Source of the DNA: a virus
Direction: 5' to 3' (one strand)
DNA: 59,968 bases
IMG/VR virus record: IMGVR_UViG_3300034071_001219
Span: 1 to 59,968 of that record
The notes under the pieces were generated by a model, which saw only the letters and a program-made list of their open reading frames with translations, was not told the DNA's origin and did no database searches. Positions 1-7,343 of the stretch are shown here, in pieces. The first letter of the stretch is position 1, and every line of letters starts with the position of its first letter. A program made the translations under genes and the position numbers.

Positions 1-1226
1 CCACCAGAACCAGCATCAGTTAATGCTTGCCAATAAAACTCTTGTTCATTTACTCCAACATTCCAATTTCTATTGTTCGTTGCACCATCAGTTTCTGTAA
101 ATCTTATAAGTAGTGTGTTATTTTGTAAATGTAATGATGCAACTGGATTTGTGGTTCCAATACCAATATTACCATCACCTCTAACAACAAAAGGAGTTGC
201 ATCGGGATTAGCAGAATCTTCAACTACCAGAGCATTACCAGAACCAAGTTGATTAATTCTTAATGCATCAGAAGAACTATTGACTGATATGGTTGCAATA
301 CCAGTTGATAAGAAACCTTGAGACTGTAATACACCAAAGACCGTTGCACCATATCCAGTGGTTTCAAATTCTTTTACATTGTCGTGATAGAGTTCTACTG
401 TACCATTCCTTGAGAACGAACCCATAGTTTCGCCTTCAGTGGTCGCAATAACAACTGCAGCACCATTAGTTTCCAATCTTAAATTACCAGCACCAATATC
501 CCTAATGTAAGATTGACCGGATGAATGGTAAATATCCAAAGATGGAGTGTTTCCAAAATATAACCTATCATCATCACCGAAGTAAGCAGAAGTTCCAAAG
601 CTTACGGTTCCAGTGAATGTAGTTACTCCAAGTGTTGAGACACCAGTTGAATTAATATTTGTTAAAGTGGCATTGGTACTATTCAGTCTTGCAATAGTAC
701 CAACACCAGCAACATATAGGTTTGTTGCAGTAATAAATCCGACTGTTGTTATGCCAGAAACGTTTAATTGTTGTGCTGTTAAATTAGTTGTAGAAGCACC
801 ATCTAAAGTGCTTATACCACTTACACTTAATGAAGTAACTGATGCAATACCCCCTATGACACTTGTAGATACTCCTGCTATGGTAGCATAAGTAGCACTT
901 GAAGCATTACCACTAAATGATGATGCTGTTACAACTCCAGTAAATAATCCATCACCAACTACTGATAATTTTGATGTTGGATTTGTGGTTCCTATACCAA
1001 CAAAACCGGAATTAAAATAAGTATTATAGGTGTTCGTTCCTGTTCCTACAGACCAAGGATTAACTACAATAATTGTAGTTGCTATTCCCACACTACTTTG
1101 ATCTTTCTCAATATATAATTTTCCATCAAAAGTATTAACAGCTAATTCACCGAGTTGCAAATTATCTACGGTCGGAATTTTTCCCGCAACTCCGGACCGT
1201 TTAATTTTAATAGTAGGATCTGCCAT
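1..1226 (-). CDS. Tail-fibre-like structural protein (3' end beyond window)
   Basis: An open frame starts at an ATG at 1226 behind a GAGGATTGA ribosome site and runs unbroken off the left edge, so at least 408 codons are seen. The N-terminus (MADPTIKIKRSGVAGKIP) is the type seen on cyanophage tail-fibre and other repetitive structural proteins. The rest is a Gly/Thr/Ser-rich repeat field with recurring GIGTTNP, ATNLYVAG and GVSTL-like units, which suggests a beta-structured fibre shaft. It lies downstream of a late promoter and two small structural-type genes. The exact virion position cannot be read from the sequence. Confidence 0.8.
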   Translation of the reverse strand, partial: MADPTIKIKRSGVAGKIPTVDNLQLGELAVNTFDGKLYIEKDQSSVGIATTIIVVNPWSVGTGTNTYNTYFNSGFVGIGTTNPTSKLSVVGDGLFTGVVTASSFSGNASSATYATIAGVSTSVIGGIASVTSLSVSGISTLDGASTTNLTAQQLNVSGITTVGFITATNLYVAGVGTIARLNSTNATLTNINSTGVSTLGVTTFTGTVSFGTSAYFGDDDRLYFGNTPSLDIYHSSGQSYIRDIGAGNLRLETNGAAVVIATTEGETMGSFSRNGTVELYHDNVKEFETTGYGATVFGVLQSQGFLSTGIATISVNSSSDALRINQLGSGNALVVEDSANPDATPFVVRGDGNIGIGTTNPVASLHLQNNTLLIRFTETDGATNNRNWNVGVNEQEFYWQALTDAGSG

Positions 1227-1282
1227 TCAATCCTCGCATTAGTGGTATATACCCTAGAAACTCTTATATAAGAGTTTTTTAC

Positions 1283-1290
1283 TATTTATC
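1283..1290 (-). promoter_or_regulatory. Late promoter box GATAAATA
   Basis: GATAAATA on the minus strand matches the NATAAATA late-promoter box of T4-like cyanophages, 57 nt upstream of the fibre-like gene. A palindrome (1259-1276, AACTCTTATATAAGAGTT) lies between the box and the gene. Confidence 0.6.
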
Positions 1291-1301
1291 AAATATGCAG
1301 A

Positions 1302-1643
1302 CTAAAAGAATCCACCATCAACATCAATTTTATTATCGAGGTCTATAGCCAACTTATCTTCAAAATCAGTTGGAAGAGTGTAGGTTGTTCTATTTGCATC
1401 AAGAGTTGTAGTTGCTGCGGACAACACCTCATCTGGATTCACATCCTTCCATTTTCCAGAAATGGAATCATATAATAAAACATACTTATCGTAATTATTA
1501 CCACTCAATTCAACATCCGTTAGTTCGTTTAATGATTGTGGCATGAGTTGTGTTATGAGTTGATAATTTATTTTATATTTTTGGGATTGAGGTATTTTTA
1601 CAGAGTAATTATTTCCGGAAGAAAGAGAAACTTTATAAGTCAT
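1302..1643 (-). CDS. Small structural-type protein, 113 aa
   Basis: Not recognised as a named family. It contains an LNELTDVELS / KYVLLYDSISGKW stretch that recurs in cyanophage virion proteins and ends in the DGGFF-type tail common among them. Its start overlaps the preceding gene by 4 nt (ATGA), so the two are translationally coupled and probably expressed with the downstream fibre gene. A tail or baseplate accessory role is an inference from position. Confidence 0.65.
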   Translation of the reverse strand: MTYKVSLSSGNNYSVKIPQSQKYKINYQLITQLMPQSLNELTDVELSGNNYDKYVLLYDSISGKWKDVNPDEVLSAATTTLDANRTTYTLPTDFEDKLAIDLDNKIDVDGGFF

Positions 1644-1975
1644 ACAGATGCACTCTCGTAGACCATTGCAGTTCCTTTAAGAACTGGAGTTTTTTGTTCG
1701 TATAATGTCAATATAACATCAAAATAATTTCTACCTTCACTTAACTGTTCAGTTTGAGTTGATGTCAAACTAAGAGTAATGGTGCCAGTAGAAGATGCAA
1801 TTGTTTTAGAAAATTCTTGATAATTTGTTGATGTAGGATGTTTACGAATTTTAGCATAAGAAGTAGTCAATCCAGAAAGAATAGCAGCAGAACTATCAGG
1901 ATTAAACAGATTAAATGTTGCAGAAAAATCAGTACCCTTATAAATCACCAAATTACTAATTTCAGCAACTGACAT
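1640..1975 (-). CDS. Small structural-type protein, 111 aa
   Basis: A compact, all-beta-looking protein (MSVAEISNLVIYKGTDFSA at the N-terminus) with alternating hydrophobic strands and no cysteines, like the small domains that cap or attach phage fibres. It is first in a late unit: an AATAAATA box lies 22 nt upstream, and its stop overlaps the next gene. Function beyond 'structural' is inferred from neighbours. Confidence 0.65.
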   Translation of the reverse strand: MSVAEISNLVIYKGTDFSATFNLFNPDSSAAILSGLTTSYAKIRKHPTSTNYQEFSKTIASSTGTITLSLTSTQTEQLSEGRNYFDVILTLYEQKTPVLKGTAMVYESASV

Positions 1976-1996
1976 TTTTCTTATTATACTTTCAAT

Positions 1997-2004
1997 TATT
2001 TATT
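1997..2004 (-). promoter_or_regulatory. Late promoter box AATAAATA
   Basis: A NATAAATA match on the minus strand 22 nt before the ATG at 1975. This spacing resembles the other late boxes in the window. Confidence 0.65.
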
Positions 2005-2019
2005 CAAATTGAATGTACC

Positions 2020-2047
2020 ATAAACACTAAATACTCATAGTGTTTAT
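2020..2047 (+). repeat. 10-bp perfect inverted repeat before the plus-strand operon
   Basis: Arms ATAAACACTA (2020-2029) and TAGTGTTTAT (2038-2047) enclose an 8-nt loop. It sits between the divergent minus- and plus-strand units and ends 12 nt before the ATG at 2060. It could be an operator or a 5' UTR hairpin; the sequence alone does not decide. Confidence 0.6.
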
Positions 2048-2059
2048 CACAATAAGAAA

Positions 2060-2521
2060 ATGAAAAGACTTCTATTAGCCTTTTCGTTATTCTTCGTTAC
2101 TCCTGTAAGTGCTGCTGAAATCACATCAAAAATTACTGATTCTGTTCAACTTAGTGTTCAGGGTGCTGCGGTACAATCAACAAGAATTGGAGCATCGTAT
2201 TCTGCTTCTGGAACAAATATCCAATCAACCTCCTTTGGTGGGGTAAATGGTGCTGGAACTTATGATGTTAATACAGCAGGTCAAGCATTCAGTTTCTCAG
2301 AAACTTTCAATGCTGCTGATACACCAGTCACCACTCAGTCGGTCAGTGGTGGAGTTATTGCTTCTCCCAACCTTTATGGGGATAGTGTTACTCAGTTAGC
2401 AGGAGACAAAGGTTCTCTCGCTGGTACATTATCACCTACGGGTGTTCCTACTGTAACTGCTGGTGGTGCTGGTACTACAGCAACCGCACAACGTAGCATT
2501 GAGTTGAGCGTATTCAAATGA
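2060..2521 (+). CDS. Secreted small protein, 153 aa
   Basis: A clear signal peptide (MKRLLLAFSLFFVTPVSAAE, cleavage expected after the AxA-like site near residue 19) is followed by a low-complexity Ser/Thr/Gly/Ala domain without cysteines. First gene of the only plus-strand operon in the window; its stop overlaps the next start (ATGA at 2518). No family recognised. An exported protein made by a phage would act in the periplasm or be carried on the virion; which of these is unknown. Confidence 0.75.
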   Translation: MKRLLLAFSLFFVTPVSAAEITSKITDSVQLSVQGAAVQSTRIGASYSASGTNIQSTSFGGVNGAGTYDVNTAGQAFSFSETFNAADTPVTTQSVSGGVIASPNLYGDSVTQLAGDKGSLAGTLSPTGVPTVTAGGAGTTATAQRSIELSVFK

Positions 2522-2883
2522 GATATATAACTCCCGCGTTGCTTTTAGCAGCGGGAGTCATTTGTACTCCCGTTTATGCTGAACAAGTAGTTCCCAATTT
2601 TACTAGGGGCACTATTAATGCAACAACAGAAACAACTACAAAGATTGTAGAAACTATTCGGCAAGTTGAATATACAACTGGCACATCATACACTGTGACT
2701 GGAACTAATATTAAGATTCCTGACACTCCACAACAAGGAGCAAATTATACTATTATGGATCAAGGTGCTCCCTTCCAGTTTAGTGAGACAATACTAGGCA
2801 CTGGAGTGGCCAAAGAAACATGGATAGACAGAACTACAGAACAACAATCTACTACAAACTCAGTTTCTGTATTTACCCAATAA
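2518..2883 (+). CDS. Secreted small protein, 121 aa
   Basis: Second protein of the plus-strand operon, with its own signal peptide (MRYITPALLLAAGVICTPVYA). The mature part is Thr-rich, has no cysteines, and has the motif GAPFQFSETILG. The preceding gene has a similar QAFSFSETFNA, so the two mature domains look distantly related. ATGA coupling to the gene before it. Function unknown. Confidence 0.75.
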   Translation: MRYITPALLLAAGVICTPVYAEQVVPNFTRGTINATTETTTKIVETIRQVEYTTGTSYTVTGTNIKIPDTPQQGANYTIMDQGAPFQFSETILGTGVAKETWIDRTTEQQSTTNSVSVFTQ

Positions 2884-3419
2884 TAATTCTCTTATTAACT
2901 GCATCAGGTAGGGCACAACAAGCACCAAGTAATACAAATATTGCAGGTCCTTCGGCATCTGCTACTGGCAATGTAACCAACCAGGCAGTTCAAGTATTGC
3001 AAGGTCCTTATGCTATGAATACCTATGGTGGTGGAGTATCTTGTCAAGGTCCAACAATGAGTATATCGCCATTTGTATTGGGAAATATGAATGGTAGTGC
3101 TGACCCAGATGCATTCCAAACACATAATGGTAATGCAGGTATCAGTATGGGATTCAACTTTCCCTTAGATGGAAGTTTAACTGAATTGTGTAAAGAAAGA
3201 GCACGAACAGAAATCAAAAGGCAACAAAGTGAAGTTGAAAAAAGTCGTTTAGATTTTGAACTCGTAAGGGCAAAACTTTGTTTAGAAATGATAAGAAATG
3301 GTGGGTTTTTTCATCCAGAAAGTCCTTATGGAAAAATATGTGCAGATATAGTTGGTCCATCACCTAATGGATACTTAATGACTGGAAATGGTACGGTTGT
3401 TTCTAAAATTAAAAAATAG
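2820..3419 (+). CDS. Secreted protein with C-terminal helix, 199 aa
   Basis: Starts inside the end of the preceding gene (64-nt overlap); no better start codon lies downstream of it before the hydrophobic segment (IIILLLTASGRAQ, residues about 21-33), which looks like a signal peptide. The middle is Gly/Asn-rich with two cysteines (SCQGP and TELCKERAR), followed by a charged helical stretch and a C-terminal Cys pair. Ends at the base of a perfect hairpin that precedes the homing endonuclease. No family recognised. Confidence 0.65.
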   Translation: MDRQNYRTTIYYKLSFCIYPIIILLLTASGRAQQAPSNTNIAGPSASATGNVTNQAVQVLQGPYAMNTYGGGVSCQGPTMSISPFVLGNMNGSADPDAFQTHNGNAGISMGFNFPLDGSLTELCKERARTEIKRQQSEVEKSRLDFELVRAKLCLEMIRNGGFFHPESPYGKICADIVGPSPNGYLMTGNGTVVSKIKK

Positions 3420-3476
3420 GTTGGATTTTGAACTTCCAATTTTTTATAAATAATAGTAGAAGTTCAAAATCCAACC
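3419..3476 (+). promoter_or_regulatory. Hairpin with internal late promoter controlling the endonuclease start
   Basis: A perfect 18-bp inverted repeat (3419-3436 and 3459-3476) with a 22-nt loop that contains TATAAATA at 3445-3452 on the plus strand. The right arm ends 2 nt before the ATG at 3479, so read-through RNA would bury the start region. A late transcript starting about 6 nt after TATAAATA (near 3458) would lack the left arm and leave it open. T4 homing endonuclease genes are known to be controlled this way. Confidence 0.8.
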
Positions 3477-3478
3477 AT

Positions 3479-4096
3479 ATGGGAAAAATATATTTAATTA
3501 CAAATACAATTAACAATAAAGTATATGTTGGGCAAACAAAACATTCAATAGAATATAGATTTAAAGAGCATCAGCATCCAAGTAAAAAAACTGCAATAAC
3601 ACAAGCAATTCAAAAATACGGCAAAGAAAACTTTACCGTAGAACTTTTGGAAGAATGCAATATCCACAATCTTGATGAAAGAGAAACGTTTTATATTGAA
3701 AAATACAACTCATATAAAGAAGGATACAACAATACCATAGGTGGAGGAAGTCAATATATTGCACATACACCAGAAGTAAAACAAAAATTAAGTATTTCAG
3801 CAAAAGGAAAACTTGCTGGAGATAAAAATCCAGCAAAAAGACCAGAGGTGAGGAAAAAAATTAGTGATGCACAGAAAAAACGAGTTGAAAATGGAGAATG
3901 GAAAAGTCCGACAGAAGGCGGGCATACTGAAGAAGCACTAGAAAAACTGAGGGCAAATCAACCAGATAGAAGTGGTAAAAATAACTCTAGATATGGAGTG
4001 AAAATGAGTGAAGAAACTAAACAAAAAATTAGAGAAAAGCAATTAGCAGCACAAGAAAGAAAACGAAAAAATGGAACCAATACAGCAAATAAATAA
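3479..4096 (+). CDS. GIY-YIG homing endonuclease (Seg-like)
   Basis: Free-standing homing endonuclease. The N-terminus carries the GIY-YIG module (KIYLITN... YVGQT, with RFKEH and the later E of the family). The C-terminal half has two NUMOD3-type DNA-binding repeats (KLAGDKNPAKRPEVRKKIS and NSRYGVKMSEETKQKIRE). A frame continues to 3428, but the ATG at 3479 is chosen because the domain begins there and a hairpin abuts it. It splits an otherwise coupled operon and its 3' end overlaps the next gene by 26 nt, consistent with insertion. Confidence 0.85.
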   Translation: MGKIYLITNTINNKVYVGQTKHSIEYRFKEHQHPSKKTAITQAIQKYGKENFTVELLEECNIHNLDERETFYIEKYNSYKEGYNNTIGGGSQYIAHTPEVKQKLSISAKGKLAGDKNPAKRPEVRKKISDAQKKRVENGEWKSPTEGGHTEEALEKLRANQPDRSGKNNSRYGVKMSEETKQKIREKQLAAQERKRKNGTNTANK

Positions 4097-4934
4097 TGCC
4101 AACGGAATTGCCAATATAAAGAACAATGCCAACCAAATACCAAAAGTTGGTATTAATGGTCCTAATGTTATTTCAACAATAGAACCACCAGTACTTCGTA
4201 GTGTAGAGGTTCCAGTTGTTCGTGGAATGGCACTTCCAGTATTTGAAATGCCAGATACTTCAATCAAATATCCAATCATTAATGTTCCAACACAAGCAGA
4301 GTTTGATGCTGCCGTAAAAGCAGAACGTGAAAAGCAACAACAAGAAGAAAAACCAAAGGAGAGGGGATTGCCCGATACCTCCCCACCTCAACTGCCTCAG
4401 GTTGCTCAAACCCCCCCTCATCAAGTGACTGTTGCCGAGATACCAGCAGACAAACCAACTACCCCAACCTTTACTGTCGGTGGAATCAATATTAATTTAC
4501 CTGACCCTTCTCTTGTTGCTACGGCTGGTGCTGTCGCAGTAGTGACCACTGCTGCGACAATAGCATCTACAACAGCTCTCAATGCTCTCAAAAATGCAGC
4601 AGAACCATTAATCAAAGAAGCAACAAAAAATAAATTTAAAATTAAAATCAAACAAGTCAAACCTGTTCTACATTACGTTCTAGCAGAAGGTGGCCACGTA
4701 GATGTTTTTGAATATTCCGCAGAAGGAACTCGTTTAGTAGAACAAGTAACTAATGTAGAACAATACATTCGTGACCAAGTTGAAATCAATACTCTCTATG
4801 AAATTGATAATAAAATTATTATCGATGATGTAATAAAAGATAAGTTTACAAAAGAAGGCAAAGAAAGATTTAAGTCTCTCTTTGCCCCTGCTAAAAAAAT
4901 TGCTAAAAAATTATCTGCTAAGTTCTCAATCTGA
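4071..4934 (+). CDS. Unknown 287-aa protein with central hydrophobic segment
   Basis: Not recognised. The N-terminal 100 residues are Pro/Val/Asn-rich, then comes a charged EREKQQQEEKPKER stretch and Pro-rich linker, a single Ala/Thr-rich hydrophobic segment (about residues 145-170) and a Lys-rich C-terminal domain with KIKIKQVKP and ending KKLSAKFSI. The layout suggests a membrane-associated protein. Last gene of the plus-strand operon; its ATG lies inside the endonuclease gene. It converges on minus-strand genes. Confidence 0.65.
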   Translation: MEPIQQINNANGIANIKNNANQIPKVGINGPNVISTIEPPVLRSVEVPVVRGMALPVFEMPDTSIKYPIINVPTQAEFDAAVKAEREKQQQEEKPKERGLPDTSPPQLPQVAQTPPHQVTVAEIPADKPTTPTFTVGGININLPDPSLVATAGAVAVVTTAATIASTTALNALKNAAEPLIKEATKNKFKIKIKQVKPVLHYVLAEGGHVDVFEYSAEGTRLVEQVTNVEQYIRDQVEINTLYEIDNKIIIDDVIKDKFTKEGKERFKSLFAPAKKIAKKLSAKFSI

Positions 4935-5063
4935 AGTAAATTTAGAAATAATCCACACAACAACCATTGCTGGTAATTGAACTAAAAGATTATAAAGTAT
5001 TTCGAGAAAAATATTATCTTTTTCCCTTTTTTCTTCTTTATCTTTTGCTGGTGCTTGTGTCAT
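4926..5063 (-). CDS. Small membrane protein, 45 aa
   Basis: Starts MTQAPAKDKEEKREKD, a charged head followed by one transmembrane helix (LYNLLVQLPAMVVVWIIS). It overlaps the preceding minus-strand gene by 26 nt and the convergent plus-strand gene by 9 nt. Compact overlap and clean amphipathic design favour a real gene; family unknown. Confidence 0.55.
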   Translation of the reverse strand: MTQAPAKDKEEKREKDNIFLEILYNLLVQLPAMVVVWIISKFTSD

Positions 5064-5271
5064 TATGTAACACCTTAAACAAATCTTTACTATTTAACAA
5101 AGTAGTACCAAACTGTAACGATTTTTTACGTCCCCTTTTTGCAGGTCTCCTCACAAAACGAATAACTTCTGGTGGTTGTCGCTTGGGAATAGGTCTTCTA
5201 TTCTCAAGCATTATGCCGTCATTAGTCAATAATCTTAAGACGATTAAGAAATCAAGAATCGCTAGTTTCAT
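5038..5271 (-). CDS. Small basic protein, 77 aa
   Basis: A hydrophobic N-terminal stretch (MKLAILDFLIVLRLL) precedes a strongly basic region (PKRQPPEVIRFVRRPAKRGRKK). It overlaps the end of the upstream gene by 20 nt in the same operon of small membrane proteins. Could be a signal-anchored DNA- or envelope-binding protein; not recognised. Confidence 0.5.
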   Translation of the reverse strand: MKLAILDFLIVLRLLTNDGIMLENRRPIPKRQPPEVIRFVRRPAKRGRKKSLQFGTTLLNSKDLFKVLHNDTSTSKR

Positions 5272-5467
5272 TTTTCTTCTTTAGTTTGAAAGCAGCATCA
5301 CCTAGAAAAGAACCAACAGCAAGTATAAGAACTTTAGAATAAGAATCTCTACTAGCATTATCAAGTTCTACTTGTCCTTCTGTACGAATCGCAACAGATT
5401 CTACAGCAGAAATCATAAGTGCTGCCCAAATAATAATAAACAATCTAACAATATTAAAGTAAATCAT
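5252..5467 (-). CDS. Small membrane protein, 71 aa
   Basis: One N-terminal transmembrane helix (residues 3-25, IVRLFIIIWAALMISAV), then a polar domain with a second weakly hydrophobic segment (VLILAVGSFLGDAAF). Coupled to the thermonuclease gene by a 4-nt ATGA overlap. Unknown function. Confidence 0.65.
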   Translation of the reverse strand: MIYFNIVRLFIIIWAALMISAVESVAIRTEGQVELDNASRDSYSKVLILAVGSFLGDAAFKLKKKNETSDS

Positions 5468-5874
5468 TTATTTCTGATTTGTTTGAGAACATCAAAGTTT
5501 TTATCTTTTGTTCCCCCGTCATATGCGAGAGCATAACCTTCGCTAATCATTTGGTTATTCAATGAAGTTTCTTGTCCATTAATAAACAAATGTCCAATAA
5601 TACGTCCATACTTCTCTGTACTATCTGGAAGTTCTGTCTTGATGATAATATCTTTAGCACCTTCAAGTTTTTTCTTCAACCATTCTTTTGATTCAAGACC
5701 CATTGCCTTCTCTTTGAGGTCGGTTGTTCTACTTTCCGGAGTATCAACCCCAGCAAGACGAATTCTTTTTTCCAATGCAATATCAAATCCTAAGTCTATT
5801 GACGCATCAATAGTATCACCATCTACTACTCTTCCTACAGACTTAATTCTGTAAATATATGGGTCTTTATCCAT
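5464..5874 (-). CDS. Thermonuclease (SNase-like nuclease)
   Basis: Staphylococcal-nuclease fold enzyme that would hydrolyse DNA/RNA with Ca2+. Visible family motifs: VVDGDTID (residues 16-23), RIRLAGVDTPES with the catalytic Arg-Asp region, and EKYGRIIGHLF with the second catalytic Arg. Full length for the core domain (136 aa) but no signal peptide, so it is probably cytoplasmic. Start abuts the gene before it (5874). In a cyanophage it may help degrade host DNA for nucleotide recycling; that role is inferred. Confidence 0.85.
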   Translation of the reverse strand: MDKDPYIYRIKSVGRVVDGDTIDASIDLGFDIALEKRIRLAGVDTPESRTTDLKEKAMGLESKEWLKKKLEGAKDIIIKTELPDSTEKYGRIIGHLFINGQETSLNNQMISEGYALAYDGGTKDKNFDVLKQIRNK

Positions 5875-6086
5875 TAGAATGGTAATTTGAATTCTTTGTT
5901 ATTTAGTTTGGGAATAGGAAGTTTCTCAAATGCTTTATTAACTTGATTCTCAACAACTTTACCCACAAACTCTTCTGGATTATCAAGAATCTTCTGTGCT
6001 TTCTGATAAGTCACATAAGCACCATAACAAAGTGCTCCACTAATGAGAAGACTTGTTGTTGATAGAATGATTGCTATGTTTTTCAT
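5874..6086 (-). CDS. Membrane-anchored small protein, 70 aa
   Basis: N-terminal transmembrane helix (IAIILSTTSLLISGALCYGAYV) followed by an amphipathic helix with the sequence EEFVGKVVENQVNKAFEKL. Stop and start share position 5874 with the thermonuclease. A phage inner-membrane accessory protein is likely; no family recognised. Confidence 0.6.
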   Translation of the reverse strand: MKNIAIILSTTSLLISGALCYGAYVTYQKAQKILDNPEEFVGKVVENQVNKAFEKLPIPKLNNKEFKLPF

Positions 6087-6189
6087 TTTTCATTTCCTCG
6101 TGTGCTAGTTTTAGTATGTAGTAAATTACATATAAAGTAAAGATAAGACCACAACCTAATATTATAACAACTCCCCACGGAAATTCCAT
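6040..6189 (-). CDS. Small membrane protein, 49 aa
   Basis: MEFPWGVVIILGCGLIF... then TLYVIYYIL: one long hydrophobic helix with a polar His/Asn/Lys tail. Its ATG shares one base with the stop of the HExxH protein gene (TGATG). It overlaps the following gene by 47 nt, so the tail may be shorter in the true product. Confidence 0.5.
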   Translation of the reverse strand: MEFPWGVVIILGCGLIFTLYVIYYILKLAHEEMKNEKHSNHSINNKSSH

Positions 6190-6935
6190 CAATACTTACC
6201 TTCTGTACAATACTCTACTTTTTTATTTGGATAGTATGGATACTTTCCTTCCTGTGGTTTCATATATCCACAACCAATCAACCAATCCATAGTCATTGGT
6301 GTTGGGCGAATTTGATCCCATAAAGGACCTTTTGCACACATCTCTAACTTTTCAGCAGTTACATTTGATTGCTCTTCTGCCCAGTTTGCATCTGCCTCCC
6401 AAGGAACTGCACGACTTTGCATCATTGATTCGTATGTTAGTCTTGTAGTCTTCATAATCCAAGCAGGTATCTCACTATCCTGATGCACTTGTGCCATAAA
6501 TGAAGTTTGCAATCCACCACCCATACAATCCTGAACAACATGCCATCCTTCGTGTCTCAGTGTTCCTAAAAACTCTCTTGGATCTTTAAGAAGAGTTTCA
6601 TTAACAAAGAAACGATTGTAGTTTGGTTTATATAATCCTACTGTTCTTGGAGTAAAATATCTTTCTGGTGCAACATAAACGGGAACATTTACATCATTAA
6701 GAGCAGTAATAATTCTTTTTAGTTCTTCTCTGAATGGATCAAAGTCTGGATTTTTTAAGAATTCAGAATCTACTGAAAATTTTTCTACACCCTCAGTACA
6801 TTCTAGAAGAATCATACAACCCATTGCCTCTGCACTATAAGGTCTTACCGTTGGTTGCTTTGGTGCAAGTGATGAAGCAATTGTTGGAAGAGTTAAGGTT
6901 AAAGATAAACCGATTGCTGTGAAGAATTTTTTCAT
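6189..6935 (-). CDS. Secreted putative metallopeptidase (HEGWH)
   Basis: Signal peptide (MKKFFTAIGLSLTLTLPTIA) followed by a 225-aa domain. LRHEGWHVVQDC (about residues 128-139) fits the HExxH zinc motif, and VPWEADANWAEE downstream supplies a candidate third ligand Glu as in gluzincin-type peptidases. Six or more cysteines suggest disulfides outside the cytoplasm. It sits upstream of small membrane proteins and near the lysis genes, so a role in envelope breakdown or entry is plausible but not shown. Confidence 0.65.
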   Translation of the reverse strand: MKKFFTAIGLSLTLTLPTIASSLAPKQPTVRPYSAEAMGCMILLECTEGVEKFSVDSEFLKNPDFDPFREELKRIITALNDVNVPVYVAPERYFTPRTVGLYKPNYNRFFVNETLLKDPREFLGTLRHEGWHVVQDCMGGGLQTSFMAQVHQDSEIPAWIMKTTRLTYESMMQSRAVPWEADANWAEEQSNVTAEKLEMCAKGPLWDQIRPTPMTMDWLIGCGYMKPQEGKYPYYPNKKVEYCTEGKY

Positions 6936-7132
6936 TCATCCCACCATCCTTCTTGTTTATGAATCCAGACTTTCAAATCTTTTACATACTTTCTCAAGAT
7001 CTGGGCCTGTTCTTCATGCCAAAAATCACCCGTCTCCATATAAAGACGGGTGTGATTATCTATTGCTTTGAGTATTTGATGGATTGGAGCATTCCAACAC
7101 TCCCTTTTTGGAGTATTCCATTCTCTTGGCAT
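6932..7132 (-). CDS. Conserved small cyanophage-type protein, 66 aa
   Basis: Trp-, His- and Glu-rich (MPREWNTPKRECWNAPIHQ at the start, DFWHEEQAQILRKYVKDLK in the middle). ATGA overlap with the HExxH gene. I recognise the style as a recurrent small protein of T4-like cyanophages but know no function. Confidence 0.7.
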   Translation of the reverse strand: MPREWNTPKRECWNAPIHQILKAIDNHTRLYMETGDFWHEEQAQILRKYVKDLKVWIHKQEGWWDE

Positions 7133-7236
7133 GGTACAATTAGTGAGTGTATTTCATTGTAACGAAAATATTCCAACTGACAACTGCCAGGACTAATCTC
7201 AACATAACCAATTATTATAAAAGCAATGAATTCCAT
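7060..7236 (-). CDS. Possible small protein, 58 aa
   Basis: MEFIAFIIIGYVEISPGSCQ gives a hydrophobic N-terminus followed by a QLEYFRYNEIHSLIVPC region. Its ATG overlaps the stop of the Lys-rich gene by one base (TAATG), but it overlaps the following gene by 73 nt. Either its C-terminus or its whole frame is uncertain. Confidence 0.45.
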   Translation of the reverse strand: MEFIAFIIIGYVEISPGSCQLEYFRYNEIHSLIVPCQENGILQKGSVGMLQSIKYSKQ

Positions 7237-7343
7237 TACTTTTTCTTACCACCGTTCTTTGCTTTCTTAGCAGTAGCGTTACCAGAGTTCTGCTTTTTAT
7301 TATTTGTAGAACCCTTCTTACCTTTGTTTGCTGATTTTGCCAT
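7236..7343 (-). CDS. Lys/Asn/Gly-rich 35-aa peptide
   Basis: MAKSANKGKKGSTNNKKQNS...: about a third lysine, no hydrophobic residues to speak of, so probably unstructured and nucleic-acid or membrane-surface binding. Starts by TAATG overlap with the holin-like gene. Too short to assign. Confidence 0.55.
   Translation of the reverse strand: MAKSANKGKKGSTNNKKQNSGNATAKKAKNGGKKK

Noticed and set aside
2904-3125. Minus-strand ORF, 73 aa, opposite the secreted protein gene
   Set aside because: Composition is Cys/Thr/His-rich without a ribosome site, and it lies fully antisense to a gene with a signal peptide and coupled neighbours.
4967-5284. Plus-strand ORF of 105 aa across the convergent region
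   Set aside because: The minus-strand frames there (45, 77 and 71 aa) overlap by start/stop contacts and have sensible membrane profiles; the plus frame is their shadow.
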